Counted from the stretch's first letter, positions 33,420 to 43,968 are shown. The stretch is DNA of 64,000 bases from Balneola sp. (GCA_017643645.1 JAEPNB010000003.1:124001-188000), one strand, 5' to 3'. The notes: generated from the letters alone by a model not told the origin. Numbers and translations: made by a program.

Positions 33420-36371
33420 ATGAACATTAAAAAGCTACTACCGGTATTATTTCTATTAGTTAGTGTTGGGGTGCAGGCGCAGTCAGGAAAAATTACAGGT
33501 AAAATTCTTGATGCTGAAACCGGTGAGCCTCTGATTGGTGCAACAGTTGGCATAAAAGGATCTACTAAAGGTGCTGTTGCCGATATTGATGGTAATTATC
33601 TGATGTTAAATGTAGCTCCGGGGACTTATACGTTGGAAGCAAGATACATCGGTTATGCTACTTTGGCTGTACAGGAAGTAATTGTGAGAACTGATTTAAC
33701 TACAGAACAGGATTTCAGGTTAGAACTGGAAGCGTTTGAAGGCGAAGAAATTGTGGTAGTAGCAACTCGTCAACCTGTTTTAAAAGATGTGACCAGCTCT
33801 GAATCCAGAGTAAGTAGTGAAGAAATCAAAAAGTTGCCTGTTCAGGAAGTTTCAGATGTGATCGGTTTACAGGCCGGAGTTAGTGTGGATAATGGAGGTG
33901 GAATCCATATCAGAGGTGGACGAACTTCAGAGGTTTCTTATGTTGTGGATGGAATCCGTGTTACAGATGATTATGACAGATCCAACGGAGTTAGAATCGA
34001 AAATGAATCTGTGCAGGAATTACAGGTAATATCAGGTTCTTTTAATGCAGAGCATGGTCAAGCGCTTTCCGGAATTGTTAATGTAGTTACCAAGTCGGGA
34101 GGGAGTCAGTTTGATGCTTCAGTAAATGCATGGACAGGTAGCTATATGGCCACAGCTCAGAGTGATATATATGATGGTATCGGAACAGGCTTCAGTACGT
34201 TAAATCCAAATCGAATGTATAACCTGTCTGCGTCAGTATCAGGCCCTATTATAAAAGACAAACTTACATTCTTTGTAACAGCACGAAGGTTTGAGAATGA
34301 AGGCCATTTGACAGGAAGAAATGCTTTTTCACCACATGGACAATTCAGAGATACCCTGGCATTGGGAACTGATTTTGATTCGTACAGAACAATCTATAAC
34401 GAAAGGGTTGACTTCAGTAAACCATGGTATTCAATAGATACAGTAAATTTTCAAGGTACCGAACGATTGGTGTTAACGGATGACGGCACCAGAGACAGTT
34501 CTTTGGTGAATATGAATAACTATCAAAGTTCCAGTTTTCAAGGAAATCTGGAGTATCGTTTTTCAAAGTTTTTGAAATTCAATTTAATAGGTTCTTATGG
34601 TCTTGAAGAAGGGCAGGGTTACGATCATCAAAACAAATTAGTTCCGCTTGGCAGAGGAACAAGTTTTAGAAATAATTACGCTCTTAATTTTAAAACTACC
34701 ATCACTCCTTCTTCCAAAACATTTCTGACTATTAATCTGGCAAACAGATACAATGAACAGAAAAATCATTTGTATGATGATCCCTGGGATCCACGCTATT
34801 TCAATTTTGACAAGATAGTCGATTTTTACTCACCCGCTGAGCAAAGTGTACCAGGCGCGGCTCAGTTTAGTTTTTACGGAACAGACAACAATCGTTTTTT
34901 CAGATCAACAGATACATTTATCGGGAAAGCTGAGGTTTCCAGCCAGGTAAATGAAAATCATTATATAAAAGCCGGTTTTAATCTGCAGTTTGATGAAGTA
35001 AGTTTTGAAAATATTTCCTTAGTTCCTTTTACCGATCCATCCATAAGTTTCCCTCCCGGAACTCCGGAAGAGCTCAAACCATTTGTTAAACTCGGTTATC
35101 CTGAGATAAATACTCCCGGCTATCAGAAATATTCTGAATCACCAAGGAATTTTAGTGCTTATGTTCAGGACAAGATCGAATTTGATAATCTGATCATTAA
35201 TGTTGGATTGAGATTCGATTACTTTGATCCGAATTCCAGAGTTGTTTCTGATCTTGAAGATCCTGATATCACTTCTCCTACAAAACAAGAGAATCAGTAC
35301 AGAGATCTTAATAACAATGGTCAACAGGACGATAATGAGCCTGATGTAACTTTAGAAGAACGTCAGGAATATTGGTTTGAAGACACCAGTATTAAAACCC
35401 AATTAAGTCCGAGAATTGGTGTTGCCTATCCAATTAACGACCGAGGGGTTATCTATTTTTCATATGGTTATTTCTTTCAGGTTCCCTCATATAATTTCAT
35501 GTACACAAACAGCAGAGTTTTTGTAGGAGAGCGAAGCGGAAATTTAGGGTTATTCGGAAACCCGGATCTGAAACCGGAAAGATCTACTCAGTATGAGTTG
35601 GGTTTAAAACAGGAAATTTTTGACGGAACTGCTATTGAACTTACCGGTTATTATAAAGACACCAGAGATTATGTATCAAGTAGACCACAGGTAACCGGGG
35701 CTACTTCAACCAACTATGGTATTTATTTCAACAGGGATTTCTCGAAGTCAATTGGATTTACTTTCGCATTCAATCAATATGTAAGTCAACGCTTTAATTT
35801 TGGCTTAGATTATACATTTAGTTCTGTGGAAGGAAGTAATTCAGATCCAAGCTCGGAATACTTTGATATCGTAAATGCAGGAACTCAGATTGATTCAACC
35901 AACCAGACTACATCTACAACAAAATTAATACAGCCATTAAACTGGGACAGAACACATATTGTAAATGGCTCTATGTTCTATTCAGGTAATAGTTGGGGTG
36001 CTAATTTAGTAACAAAATTCAGCACAGGAACGCCGTATACACCACAAACAGATATTCCGGGTGTGGAAATAGGGGTAGGAGCAAGTACCAGAGATCTGAG
36101 AAACACATCGCGACTCCCAACCAGATTAACTGTGGATCTTAATACATATAAGAACATCAATTTACCAAACGGTTCCAGTATGGAGCTCTTTCTGAATGTT
36201 TACAACCTTCTTGACAGTAAAGTTATAAACAATGTATATGGAGACTCAGGTGAAGCTACTGCACCGCTTCCGATCAATACTGTAGATACAGCAGATCCGG
36301 GATTTTATTCAAATCCTTCTTTTTATGCAGAACCAAGACGAATTCAATTAGGACTTTCAATCTCTTTTTAA
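33420..36371 (+). CDS. TonB-dependent receptor of the alpha-glucan locus
   Basis: 983 residues from ATG 33420; a TTG at 33408 would add four. Signal peptide MNIKKLLPVLFLLVSVGVQAQ, carboxypeptidase-regulatory-like domain (GKILDAETGEPLIGATVGIKG, RYIGYATL), then the plug (EEIVVVATRQP, HIRGGRTSEVSYVVDGI, GQALSGIVNVVTKSGG) and a long barrel ending RRIQLGLSISF. It lies among starch-degrading genes and probably imports oligosaccharides. Unlike SusC systems it has no adjacent SusD-like lipoprotein; the next genes encode a 1281-aa exported protein and a PorV-like protein. Confidence 0.9.
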   Translation: MNIKKLLPVLFLLVSVGVQAQSGKITGKILDAETGEPLIGATVGIKGSTKGAVADIDGNYLMLNVAPGTYTLEARYIGYATLAVQEVIVRTDLTTEQDFRLELEAFEGEEIVVVATRQPVLKDVTSSESRVSSEEIKKLPVQEVSDVIGLQAGVSVDNGGGIHIRGGRTSEVSYVVDGIRVTDDYDRSNGVRIENESVQELQVISGSFNAEHGQALSGIVNVVTKSGGSQFDASVNAWTGSYMATAQSDIYDGIGTGFSTLNPNRMYNLSASVSGPIIKDKLTFFVTARRFENEGHLTGRNAFSPHGQFRDTLALGTDFDSYRTIYNERVDFSKPWYSIDTVNFQGTERLVLTDDGTRDSSLVNMNNYQSSSFQGNLEYRFSKFLKFNLIGSYGLEEGQGYDHQNKLVPLGRGTSFRNNYALNFKTTITPSSKTFLTINLANRYNEQKNHLYDDPWDPRYFNFDKIVDFYSPAEQSVPGAAQFSFYGTDNNRFFRSTDTFIGKAEVSSQVNENHYIKAGFNLQFDEVSFENISLVPFTDPSISFPPGTPEELKPFVKLGYPEINTPGYQKYSESPRNFSAYVQDKIEFDNLIINVGLRFDYFDPNSRVVSDLEDPDITSPTKQENQYRDLNNNGQQDDNEPDVTLEERQEYWFEDTSIKTQLSPRIGVAYPINDRGVIYFSYGYFFQVPSYNFMYTNSRVFVGERSGNLGLFGNPDLKPERSTQYELGLKQEIFDGTAIELTGYYKDTRDYVSSRPQVTGATSTNYGIYFNRDFSKSIGFTFAFNQYVSQRFNFGLDYTFSSVEGSNSDPSSEYFDIVNAGTQIDSTNQTTSTTKLIQPLNWDRTHIVNGSMFYSGNSWGANLVTKFSTGTPYTPQTDIPGVEIGVGASTRDLRNTSRLPTRLTVDLNTYKNINLPNGSSMELFLNVYNLLDSKVINNVYGDSGEATAPLPINTVDTADPGFYSNPSFYAEPRRIQLGLSISF

Positions 36372-36374
36372 ACA

Positions 36375-39300
36375 ATGAATAGAATCACATTCAATATTAA
36401 AAGCTTATTCGTTCTTCTTTTTGTGGCACTGTTTCCGGTGTTTTCAGGAGCTCAGGATTATGTACCAAGTGAGGAAAGGTCCTCTTTTGAAGACAGAAAG
36501 AAATCCACTATGGATGCAAACAGATTGAGAGCTTCATACTTTAATACAGGTCATGCCGGGCGTAGAAATAATACCAGTCTGGATGAGTTGATTTTTGAAT
36601 TTCCAAGAAATACGAATCGCGAGTATATGTACTTTATGAGCGTTCATTTCGGAACTGAAGTACAGGCACAAAACAGCTCTAATGTACTGCAAATTGTTGA
36701 TGTAGCTTCATACAAAACTAACAGAGACGGGAGTCAGAATTGGTCATTAAACCCTATTGAGGGATATTCCCGGGATGATTCAAAAGAAATTGCACGAAGT
36801 GATCGCGGTCCCGGGTCTCCTCTTGGAAATACATGGCCTGATTCCTGGCCGGATAAGTTTGAAGATGGGGGTGATGGTTGGACAGGCTCCTGGAACGGTT
36901 TTTTTGGACGAGATCAATTTAATGCTGATCTGGAATTTTATTATAAAGCCGGGGATGATAATTATACCCGGTACAGTAACTCAGGAGCATTTAAGCCGGA
37001 CGATACCGATCCAACAAGAGGTGGGCTGGCGGTTGTTATGGATACAAGAATTCTTGCCTGGTCTCAGATTTTGATCAACTCTGTCCACTTTAATATTTTT
37101 GAAATTACTAATGATGGAAGCTATGATTACCCAAGAATGTCATTTGGTTTATGGATAGCTGATTTCGTTGCCGGAGGTGGACCTACTGACCAACCTGAAT
37201 TCGATAACTTAAGAGCAATTGCGTATTTAACCGATACAAATAGAGAAAATGGAGGAACCGCAGCATTTGATGGGCTACCGATCGGAGAGATGGGTTTAAG
37301 CTTCCTTGAAACTCCGGGAAATGCGGGTGACGGAATTGATAATGACGGAGACAGTGACACTTATGATCCTGAAAACGCAGATTTTTATGATCCTGACAAT
37401 GTGGATCTATTCAGACTACTTTTGGAAGATAATGGAGGCTTTTATGCAAGCGCAACCTTAAAAGATACGGTTGTGAGAGAATTCGAATCTGCTGATTTTG
37501 ATTCAAGAACCATCAATGTTGGGGATAAAATTGTATTGATTGATGAGGACGGAACAAGGATCATTCGTGAATACGATGGAAATAGTTTTCAATCACAGGG
37601 AATCACGTATAATTTAGGCGCTTCTTTTACAGTGCAGGAAGAACTATTACCACTGTCAGACCCTAATTTCGGAGTTCATATTGATGGCTTAGACAATGAT
37701 TTTGATGGCTTGATTGATGAGAATACACCTAACCATTTAGAGAAGACTACATTCGTAAACGGAAACTCAATTACAAAACCGGTTCGGTTTATTAATTATC
37801 TGTATTTCAATGATGGAGACAGTCTTCAGCAAGGATTGATTGTTTCGAATCAGGAAATAAGAGCAAGAATATCATCGGATCAGGATTTCGCAGATCTGGT
37901 TAATGAAACTTACGACGGGAGGCTTCAAAATCATTTCACCAGTGCACCAATGATTGATGAAGGTCGTGGCGATTCATTTGATAACGACAATGACTGGAAC
38001 GAAAGCTTTGATGATGTAGGAATTCAGGGAGATCCTGATACACCAAGTGAAGGACAGGGAGATGGAAAAGCTACTTCCGGAGCAGGTACCACTTTTCCGG
38101 GAGAGCCTAATATTGATAAAACTGATGTGAGTGAAACAGATCTTATAGGTGTTTCAAGAGCTATAATCTTTTCAGCCGGAGCATTGCAGGTAAGTCTGGA
38201 TTCTGATATTTGGTTTAATTACCTGATTCCGGGAGAGTTTGATGTAGTTGGTAATCCGGGTACGGATCAGGATATCTACGTGTCTTCAGGACTGTTTCCG
38301 CTCAGAGTTGGTGAATCACAAAGTTTTGCGGTTGCTATTTCAGCAGCGGCTTCCACTTCAGAAACAGGAACTGCGGCACAGGACCGAACTCAATTAAATA
38401 ATAATTTAGATCAGGCAAGAGTTGCCTACGAAGCAGATTACCAGTTTGCAGTGGCCCCTGATCCTCCCATTGTATCAGCTGTGCCCGGAGATGGTAAAGT
38501 TACCTTGTATTGGGAAACCAATTCTGAATTTTCATTTGACCGATACTTGAATAACATTTCAGGAAACGGTTTTGATTTTGAAGGTTATAAAATTTACCGA
38601 TCTACTGATCCATCTTTTGAAGATATCTTTAACGTAACAGATGCATTTGGAAACGCAACTTACTATAGTGATATCGCAATTTTTGATAAGAATAACGGTA
38701 TTCAGGGATTACATCCTGTAGATGTAAACGGTGTGAAGTTTGATATGGGTAATGACTCGGGACTTCAACGTAGCTTTGTTGATACTGAAGTTGTGAATGG
38801 TAAAACCTATTATTATGCAGTAACAGGATTTGATTTTGGGTATGTGCCGGCAGGGATTTCTCCTTCTGAATCTCCTATTCAAATTAGTCAGGGACCGGAT
38901 GGTTCCATTAGCTTTGGAGTAAATGTTGTTCAGGTTCGTCCTACAAGATCTCAGGCCGGGTATATTGCTCCGGACAAGCCACAAGCCACTATTGTTCAAG
39001 GTTCACCCGGTGGAACTGTTAGTGTGGATATAATTGATCCCTTTGAATTAAAAGCAGATAACTTATACGAAGTTACTTTTGAAGATACTTTAATTGATGG
39101 GGGCACAGACCCTGATACACTTAGAACAGAGAATTTTACACTCAGAAATGTAACTGGTGGAGCAAATGATACACTAATTGCTCGTTCCCCTAATGTAAAC
39201 GGTGGAAATAATCCGATTACAGAAGGTTTTACTATTTCTATGAATAACGTAGAGACTTTTGGTGTTAATACATCCAAATCAGGATGGAATGAGACTGGGA

Positions 39301-40220
39301 ACCCTAAACCCCATCAATATTTTTTCACTACCCAAAGTGTTTCTAAAGTTTCTGATTACCGAATTGTAATAGGTGAAAATATAGGTTTTGGAAGATCAAC
39401 TGAGAGGGAAATTGAAGTTGGTACAGGAACTTTTCTTACAGCTCCATCAATAGATACTAATTTTAAAGTTTTCAATATTTACACAAATGAAGTGGTTGAT
39501 TTTGCATACTTTGATTTAAACAGAGATGGAGCTACTATTAGAGCTCAGTCATGTGATCCTTCCGGTAATAATGCTCCTAGGGATCCGCAGCAACCTGATT
39601 CAGTATACCAAGCCCCTCAACAAGGTATATTTTCTTCAGTTTCTAGTATTACTGGTCAATGTTCAGATTTAGTTTATGTAATTGAAGATGCCCGAGAGTT
39701 TCAAGATACTCTAACTTATCGTTTTGAACTAAGGACATTGATTTCTAATAATATATTAACGACTCGAAATCCTGAATTTGGTGATACTTTAGAAGTATAT
39801 ACCACCAAACCATTCTCTAGAAATGACCGTTTTCAATTCAGAATGGATCCGGAAAATTTACCTAGTGTTGATTCTGATTCAGCTAAAAGTGCTTTGGATG
39901 AAATTTTAGTGATCCCGAATCCTTATAAGGTTTCAAGTATTTACGAACAGGAAGCAGCAGGAGGAAGCAGGCAGCAAAACAGAGAACTTCATTTCAATGG
40001 TTTACCGGTGCCTTCCACGCTGAGAATATTTACGTCATCAGGGGTGCTTGTAAGAGAAATAGAAGTAACCTCTTCAAATACTCAGGGAGAAAATGGAGGA
40101 ACCTATATTTGGGATATGCTCACCAAGGATAATTTAGAGATAGCCTATGGAATCTACATTTACCATGTGGAAGCTAAAGGTGTAGGAAACAAGACAGGTA
40201 AATTTGCGGTGATTAAATAA
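36375..40220 (+). CDS. Large exported protein with Asp-rich repeats and fibronectin-like region
   Basis: 1281 residues; signal peptide (SLFVLLFVALFPVFSGAQ). No enzymatic family is recognised. Three Asp/Asn-rich, probably calcium-binding, thrombospondin-3-like segments occur near 317 (GDGIDNDGDSDT), 436 (DGLDNDFDGLIDE) and 531 (GDSFDNDNDW). A fibronectin type III-like region lies near 695-790 (DPPIVSAVPGDGKVTLYW, EGYKIYRSTD). The C-terminus has ILVIPNPYKVSS, PSTLRIFTSSGVLVREIEV and FAVIK, a divergent T9SS-type sorting-like domain. It sits between the TonB receptor (3 bp upstream) and a PorV-like gene (stop and start overlap as TAATG). A surface-exposed receptor partner standing in for SusD is an inference. 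Confidence 0.8.
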   Translation: MNRITFNIKSLFVLLFVALFPVFSGAQDYVPSEERSSFEDRKKSTMDANRLRASYFNTGHAGRRNNTSLDELIFEFPRNTNREYMYFMSVHFGTEVQAQNSSNVLQIVDVASYKTNRDGSQNWSLNPIEGYSRDDSKEIARSDRGPGSPLGNTWPDSWPDKFEDGGDGWTGSWNGFFGRDQFNADLEFYYKAGDDNYTRYSNSGAFKPDDTDPTRGGLAVVMDTRILAWSQILINSVHFNIFEITNDGSYDYPRMSFGLWIADFVAGGGPTDQPEFDNLRAIAYLTDTNRENGGTAAFDGLPIGEMGLSFLETPGNAGDGIDNDGDSDTYDPENADFYDPDNVDLFRLLLEDNGGFYASATLKDTVVREFESADFDSRTINVGDKIVLIDEDGTRIIREYDGNSFQSQGITYNLGASFTVQEELLPLSDPNFGVHIDGLDNDFDGLIDENTPNHLEKTTFVNGNSITKPVRFINYLYFNDGDSLQQGLIVSNQEIRARISSDQDFADLVNETYDGRLQNHFTSAPMIDEGRGDSFDNDNDWNESFDDVGIQGDPDTPSEGQGDGKATSGAGTTFPGEPNIDKTDVSETDLIGVSRAIIFSAGALQVSLDSDIWFNYLIPGEFDVVGNPGTDQDIYVSSGLFPLRVGESQSFAVAISAAASTSETGTAAQDRTQLNNNLDQARVAYEADYQFAVAPDPPIVSAVPGDGKVTLYWETNSEFSFDRYLNNISGNGFDFEGYKIYRSTDPSFEDIFNVTDAFGNATYYSDIAIFDKNNGIQGLHPVDVNGVKFDMGNDSGLQRSFVDTEVVNGKTYYYAVTGFDFGYVPAGISPSESPIQISQGPDGSISFGVNVVQVRPTRSQAGYIAPDKPQATIVQGSPGGTVSVDIIDPFELKADNLYEVTFEDTLIDGGTDPDTLRTENFTLRNVTGGANDTLIARSPNVNGGNNPITEGFTISMNNVETFGVNTSKSGWNETGNPKPHQYFFTTQSVSKVSDYRIVIGENIGFGRSTEREIEVGTGTFLTAPSIDTNFKVFNIYTNEVVDFAYFDLNRDGATIRAQSCDPSGNNAPRDPQQPDSVYQAPQQGIFSSVSSITGQCSDLVYVIEDAREFQDTLTYRFELRTLISNNILTTRNPEFGDTLEVYTTKPFSRNDRFQFRMDPENLPSVDSDSAKSALDEILVIPNPYKVSSIYEQEAAGGSRQQNRELHFNGLPVPSTLRIFTSSGVLVREIEVTSSNTQGENGGTYIWDMLTKDNLEIAYGIYIYHVEAKGVGNKTGKFAVIK

Positions 40221-41242
40221 TGAGTTCAATGAAAAAAATATTCTGCATTTGTTTGGTTCTTGTTTTATCTGGGGCCGGAAGTTCTGTTTTTGCACAACTT
40301 TCAAAAGTAGGTACTACAGCCGGTGACTTTTTAAAATTTCCTGTGGGGGCAAGAGCTTCATCAATGTCAGCTTTTGTTGCAACAGTGAACGACCCCTCTG
40401 CAATGGTATTGAATCCTGCAGGTTTAGCAGAGTTAAATGAGGAAGAAGTACTGATAGAGTTCACTGATTATTATCTGGATTTTACACACAGCTATGTTGG
40501 TATCGGCATACCTACAAAAAAAGGGGTAGCCGGAATTCATGTACTAGCCATGAATTACGGAGAGTTTGAAGAAACAACCGAACAGGCACAAGGCAAAACA
40601 GGACGTACTTTTGGCGCTTATTCTGTAACGGTTGGAGGCAGTTATTCACAATATCTGACAGAAAAACTATCTGTTGGGGGAACCCTGAAATTTGTTCATG
40701 AGCAAATTGAGGATGTTTCTGCATCCGGGCTGGCCTTTGATATTGGTACCATATTTATTACTCCATTTGATGATATCCGGTTTGGAGTAAGCGTAACCAA
40801 TGTAGGTTCAAAAATGCAACTGACAGGAAACGGCCTTATTACGGAATGTGATCTGGATGATAGTAGTACCGGAAATAATGAAACAGACTGTTACCTGGCT
40901 ACACAAGAATATGATTTACCATTAATGCTGAGAGTTGGCTTTGCCTGGGATGCTTATGCAAGTGACGATATCAGAGCAACGCTTACAATCGATGGAAACA
41001 ACCCATCTGATAACACTCAAAGTATTAGTGTTGGAGGAGAAATTTCGCTATTAAATGACACGGTATTCCTGAGAGGCGGAGTACCTTACATTGGAGAAAA
41101 AAATAGCAGTGAGACATTCAATGCCGGAGTGGGAATTAAGTATCAGGTAGACAGTTCTTTAAAACTTGGATTTAATTACGCTTATCACGGATATGAATAC
41201 TTAGGTGATGTTAACAAACTAAGCCTTCAGGTTTATTTTTAA
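40220..41242 (+). CDS. PorV/PorQ-family outer membrane barrel protein
   Basis: 340 residues (331 if the ATG at 40229 is used). Signal peptide (KKIFCICLVLVLSGAGSSVFAQ). The mature N-terminus KVGTTAGDFLKFPVGARASSM and FVATVNDPSAMVLNPAGLAEL is the FadL-like PorV signature; the C-terminus ends in strands with a terminal Phe (NKLSLQVYF). PorV proteins are T9SS outer-membrane components that shuttle cargo to the cell surface. Here it is followed by a T9SS-sorted protein and nearby a T9SS amylase, suggesting a locus-dedicated shuttle. Confidence 0.85.
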   Translation: MSSMKKIFCICLVLVLSGAGSSVFAQLSKVGTTAGDFLKFPVGARASSMSAFVATVNDPSAMVLNPAGLAELNEEEVLIEFTDYYLDFTHSYVGIGIPTKKGVAGIHVLAMNYGEFEETTEQAQGKTGRTFGAYSVTVGGSYSQYLTEKLSVGGTLKFVHEQIEDVSASGLAFDIGTIFITPFDDIRFGVSVTNVGSKMQLTGNGLITECDLDDSSTGNNETDCYLATQEYDLPLMLRVGFAWDAYASDDIRATLTIDGNNPSDNTQSISVGGEISLLNDTVFLRGGVPYIGEKNSSETFNAGVGIKYQVDSSLKLGFNYAYHGYEYLGDVNKLSLQVYF

Positions 41243-41276
41243 ACTAATCGAAACAATAACAAACAAGGGTTCAAAT

Positions 41277-43904
41277 ATGAACAATGTTACAAAATTTGTG
41301 CTATCCTGTTTAGTTGTGATCTTAGGATCATCAGCTGTTACTATGGCGCAAACAAAAATACGTGATGCACGTGGCCAAGATGGTCAGGAAGTCACAATAG
41401 TTGGTATTATGAACACCCCCGACTACGGTTTCAATGATGGACAATTTTTTGTTCAGGATTCTACCGGTGGTATAAATATTTTTTATAACGATGTTGGTGG
41501 TGCTAATAATCAAGATACAAGTGCATATCTAGGATGGACTAAAGGCGATACGCTACAAATAACCGGAACAATCGGTTCTTTTCGTAACCAAATCCAAATA
41601 GCCCCTAGCAGCATTACAATTTTAGGAACCGGAGAATCATCATCGGTACCTGTAACAGCAATTACTCAAGCAGATCTTAGTGTAGATTCAAAATACCAAG
41701 GTATGTTAGTGAAAGTAGAATCAGTTGGATTGGCTGATGGTGAAACATGGCCGGCCGATGCTCAAACATCTTCAGGAGTTAATGTTGATGTAGCTACTGC
41801 TGATAGTGCATTTGTACTTAGGATTGACAGAGATGAATCATACTACGATGGCGCACCTGCTCCTACAGAAGCATTTAATTTAACAGGTGTACTTGCCAGA
41901 TTTAATTCTGATGTACAGGTTATGCCATTTGATTCTACCGATGTTCAGAATATCGTTAAAGTTACTTTCATGGTTAATACTGCTACAGCACCTGATACCG
42001 TAATGGAAGACCATTATGTAGGTGTATTTGGTGCAATTTCAGGGCCAAATGGCGCAGGAAACCCATATTTAGGTCAAACTGTTGACTGGAATAATTCTAC
42101 TGATATAGTTGCTCAAAATCAGGGTGGTGATTATTGGTCAGTTACTTTTGATATGGCTGCCGGTGATACTTATAACTACAAGTATTGGTTAGGTTCGGAT
42201 AAAGACAATCAACTTCCGGCCGGTGGATGGGAAAGTGGAGATAACAGACAATTCACTTTAGACTTTGATCAAGCTTCGGACTCAGTTGCTCCGTTGAATT
42301 GGTATGAAACCAGAATGGCACCATTTACTTCAGAAGAAGATAGTGTTTCTCTTTACTTCAGAGTTAATGTTGGAGCACAAGCTCAGGACGGATCATTCGA
42401 TCCTGAAACATTTAAAGTTGGTGTTCGTGGTAACGGCGCTTTCTTTACCAACGACTGGGGAACCGGAGACTTTCTTGAAAAAGGCGGCCAAACGGGTGAT
42501 AACATATTCTACGAAGGTGTTGTAAGAGCTCAAAAAGACTCTGCAGCAGCAATCGATGGATCTATAAATTATAAGTTTGTGTTTGAAGCACCTGATGGAA
42601 CAGTAACCTGGGAATCTACCGATGACAGACCGGTTAATATTCCTGCTCAGGATTCTACTGTTCACTGGGTATTTTTCAATAATACACCTCCAACAGACGC
42701 AGTAATTGTAAACACTACACTTAGTTTTGAGGTAAATGTTGGAATCCTTGAAGGTTTAGATCTATTCAACTCAAGTATTGACACAGTATCTGTGAGAGGT
42801 ACATTCAATAGTTGGGGCGAAGCCAGAATGAATTTTAATCAAGTTCTTGGTACTTATGAAGCTAATAACTTGCCTTATACAAAAGCTGAAGGAACTGTTG
42901 AGAAATATAAATACTACATTAAGTGGGACGTTAGAAGAGATTCCGCTGAAAGTGAGTTTTTCTTAGAAGGTATTCAATCAGCAAATACCGGTTGGGAAGA
43001 GCCGGGAGTAACAGGTGGTGCTGACAGAACATTCACAATTGAGAATAAAGCCAATCAGGATAAACTTTCTGAATTCTATAACGGTGTGGAACCGGAAGCT
43101 TTATTAACTGCGAACAATGTTGAGACAGGTGCTACTAGTGTTACTTTCAGTATTGACATGTCACCGGCACTTCAACATACAACTCCATTTGTTCCTGCTA
43201 ATGATTCAGTATTCCTTTTTGTGGATACTCCATTCTTTGCATTAACAAACGGAATTACTGTTCCTGGTGATAATGGTGAGAACTTTATCAAAACTTCAGA
43301 ATCTGAAAGAGAAAGACTTCGTTTTACTGATGATGATGGAGATATGGTTTACGAACTTACTCTGGATCTTACGTTGCCAACTCTAAACCACATTGGTTTC
43401 AGAATTGCTTACGGTGAGCCAACTTCAGCAGATGGTTCTCTTGTGGCAAATGGCGGTGGATTTGATGCAGGTCGTAGACACTATCAATACATTGCACCTC
43501 AGGTAGATTCTCAACTTAATGTTACATGGGCTTCATCATATTCTTTTCCTCAATTAACCTGGAAAGCTTCAAACCTTCCATTTGAGCAACCACCAAGTTA
43601 CACAACTGTAGGAAATGAAGATGATTTAGCTAATGTGGAAACATTCAGATTAAATCAAAACTATCCGAATCCATTCAACCCAAGTACTACCATTAGTTTC
43701 AATCTGCCAAATGCTGCAGATGTAACATTATCGGTATACAATGTTCTTGGACAAAGAGTGGCTACGTTGTTAAACAACAGAAAATATACTTCTGGTAGTC
43801 ATACTCTGAGTTTTGATGCAAGCAACCTTGCTTCAGGTATTTATATTTACCGAATTCAGGCAGGTTCGTACACCAGTCAGAAGAGAATGACTTTAATTAA
43901 ATAA
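41277..43904 (+). CDS. T9SS-sorted surface protein with OB-like domain and repeated carbohydrate-binding-like modules
   Basis: 875 residues. Signal peptide ending VTMAQ, then an OB-fold/DUF5689-like domain at about 27-225 (GQEVTIVGIMNTPDYGFNDG, LGWTKGDTLQITGTIGSF). Four beta-sandwich modules follow, each beginning with a V.F.V(N/D)-type strand: about 229-345, 357-475, 490-605 and 625-755. The third has SVRGTFNSWGEARMNF, resembling CBM20/CBM48 starch-binding modules. The C-terminal T9SS domain is LNQNYPNPFNPSTTISF ... QKRMTLIK. I propose a surface glycan-binding protein analogous to SusE/SusF; no catalytic site is seen. A terminator hairpin follows. Confidence 0.82.
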   Translation: MNNVTKFVLSCLVVILGSSAVTMAQTKIRDARGQDGQEVTIVGIMNTPDYGFNDGQFFVQDSTGGINIFYNDVGGANNQDTSAYLGWTKGDTLQITGTIGSFRNQIQIAPSSITILGTGESSSVPVTAITQADLSVDSKYQGMLVKVESVGLADGETWPADAQTSSGVNVDVATADSAFVLRIDRDESYYDGAPAPTEAFNLTGVLARFNSDVQVMPFDSTDVQNIVKVTFMVNTATAPDTVMEDHYVGVFGAISGPNGAGNPYLGQTVDWNNSTDIVAQNQGGDYWSVTFDMAAGDTYNYKYWLGSDKDNQLPAGGWESGDNRQFTLDFDQASDSVAPLNWYETRMAPFTSEEDSVSLYFRVNVGAQAQDGSFDPETFKVGVRGNGAFFTNDWGTGDFLEKGGQTGDNIFYEGVVRAQKDSAAAIDGSINYKFVFEAPDGTVTWESTDDRPVNIPAQDSTVHWVFFNNTPPTDAVIVNTTLSFEVNVGILEGLDLFNSSIDTVSVRGTFNSWGEARMNFNQVLGTYEANNLPYTKAEGTVEKYKYYIKWDVRRDSAESEFFLEGIQSANTGWEEPGVTGGADRTFTIENKANQDKLSEFYNGVEPEALLTANNVETGATSVTFSIDMSPALQHTTPFVPANDSVFLFVDTPFFALTNGITVPGDNGENFIKTSESERERLRFTDDDGDMVYELTLDLTLPTLNHIGFRIAYGEPTSADGSLVANGGGFDAGRRHYQYIAPQVDSQLNVTWASSYSFPQLTWKASNLPFEQPPSYTTVGNEDDLANVETFRLNQNYPNPFNPSTTISFNLPNAADVTLSVYNVLGQRVATLLNNRKYTSGSHTLSFDASNLASGIYIYRIQAGSYTSQKRMTLIK

Positions 43905-43922
43905 TTTTCTCTAATAAGTCTT

Positions 43923-43953
43923 CGCAGATGCTTTGACCGGCGTCTGCGTTTTT
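43923..43953 (+). terminator. Terminator within the alpha-glucan locus
   Basis: A 9-bp stem CGCAGATGC / GCGTCTGCG (one G-T pair), 8-base loop and five T residues lie 19 bp after the 875-aa protein gene and 16 bp before the LacI gene. It may separate the envelope-protein half of the locus from the regulator and enzymes, or act as a partial attenuator. Confidence 0.85.
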
Positions 43954-43968
43954 AATCAGATATAAAAA

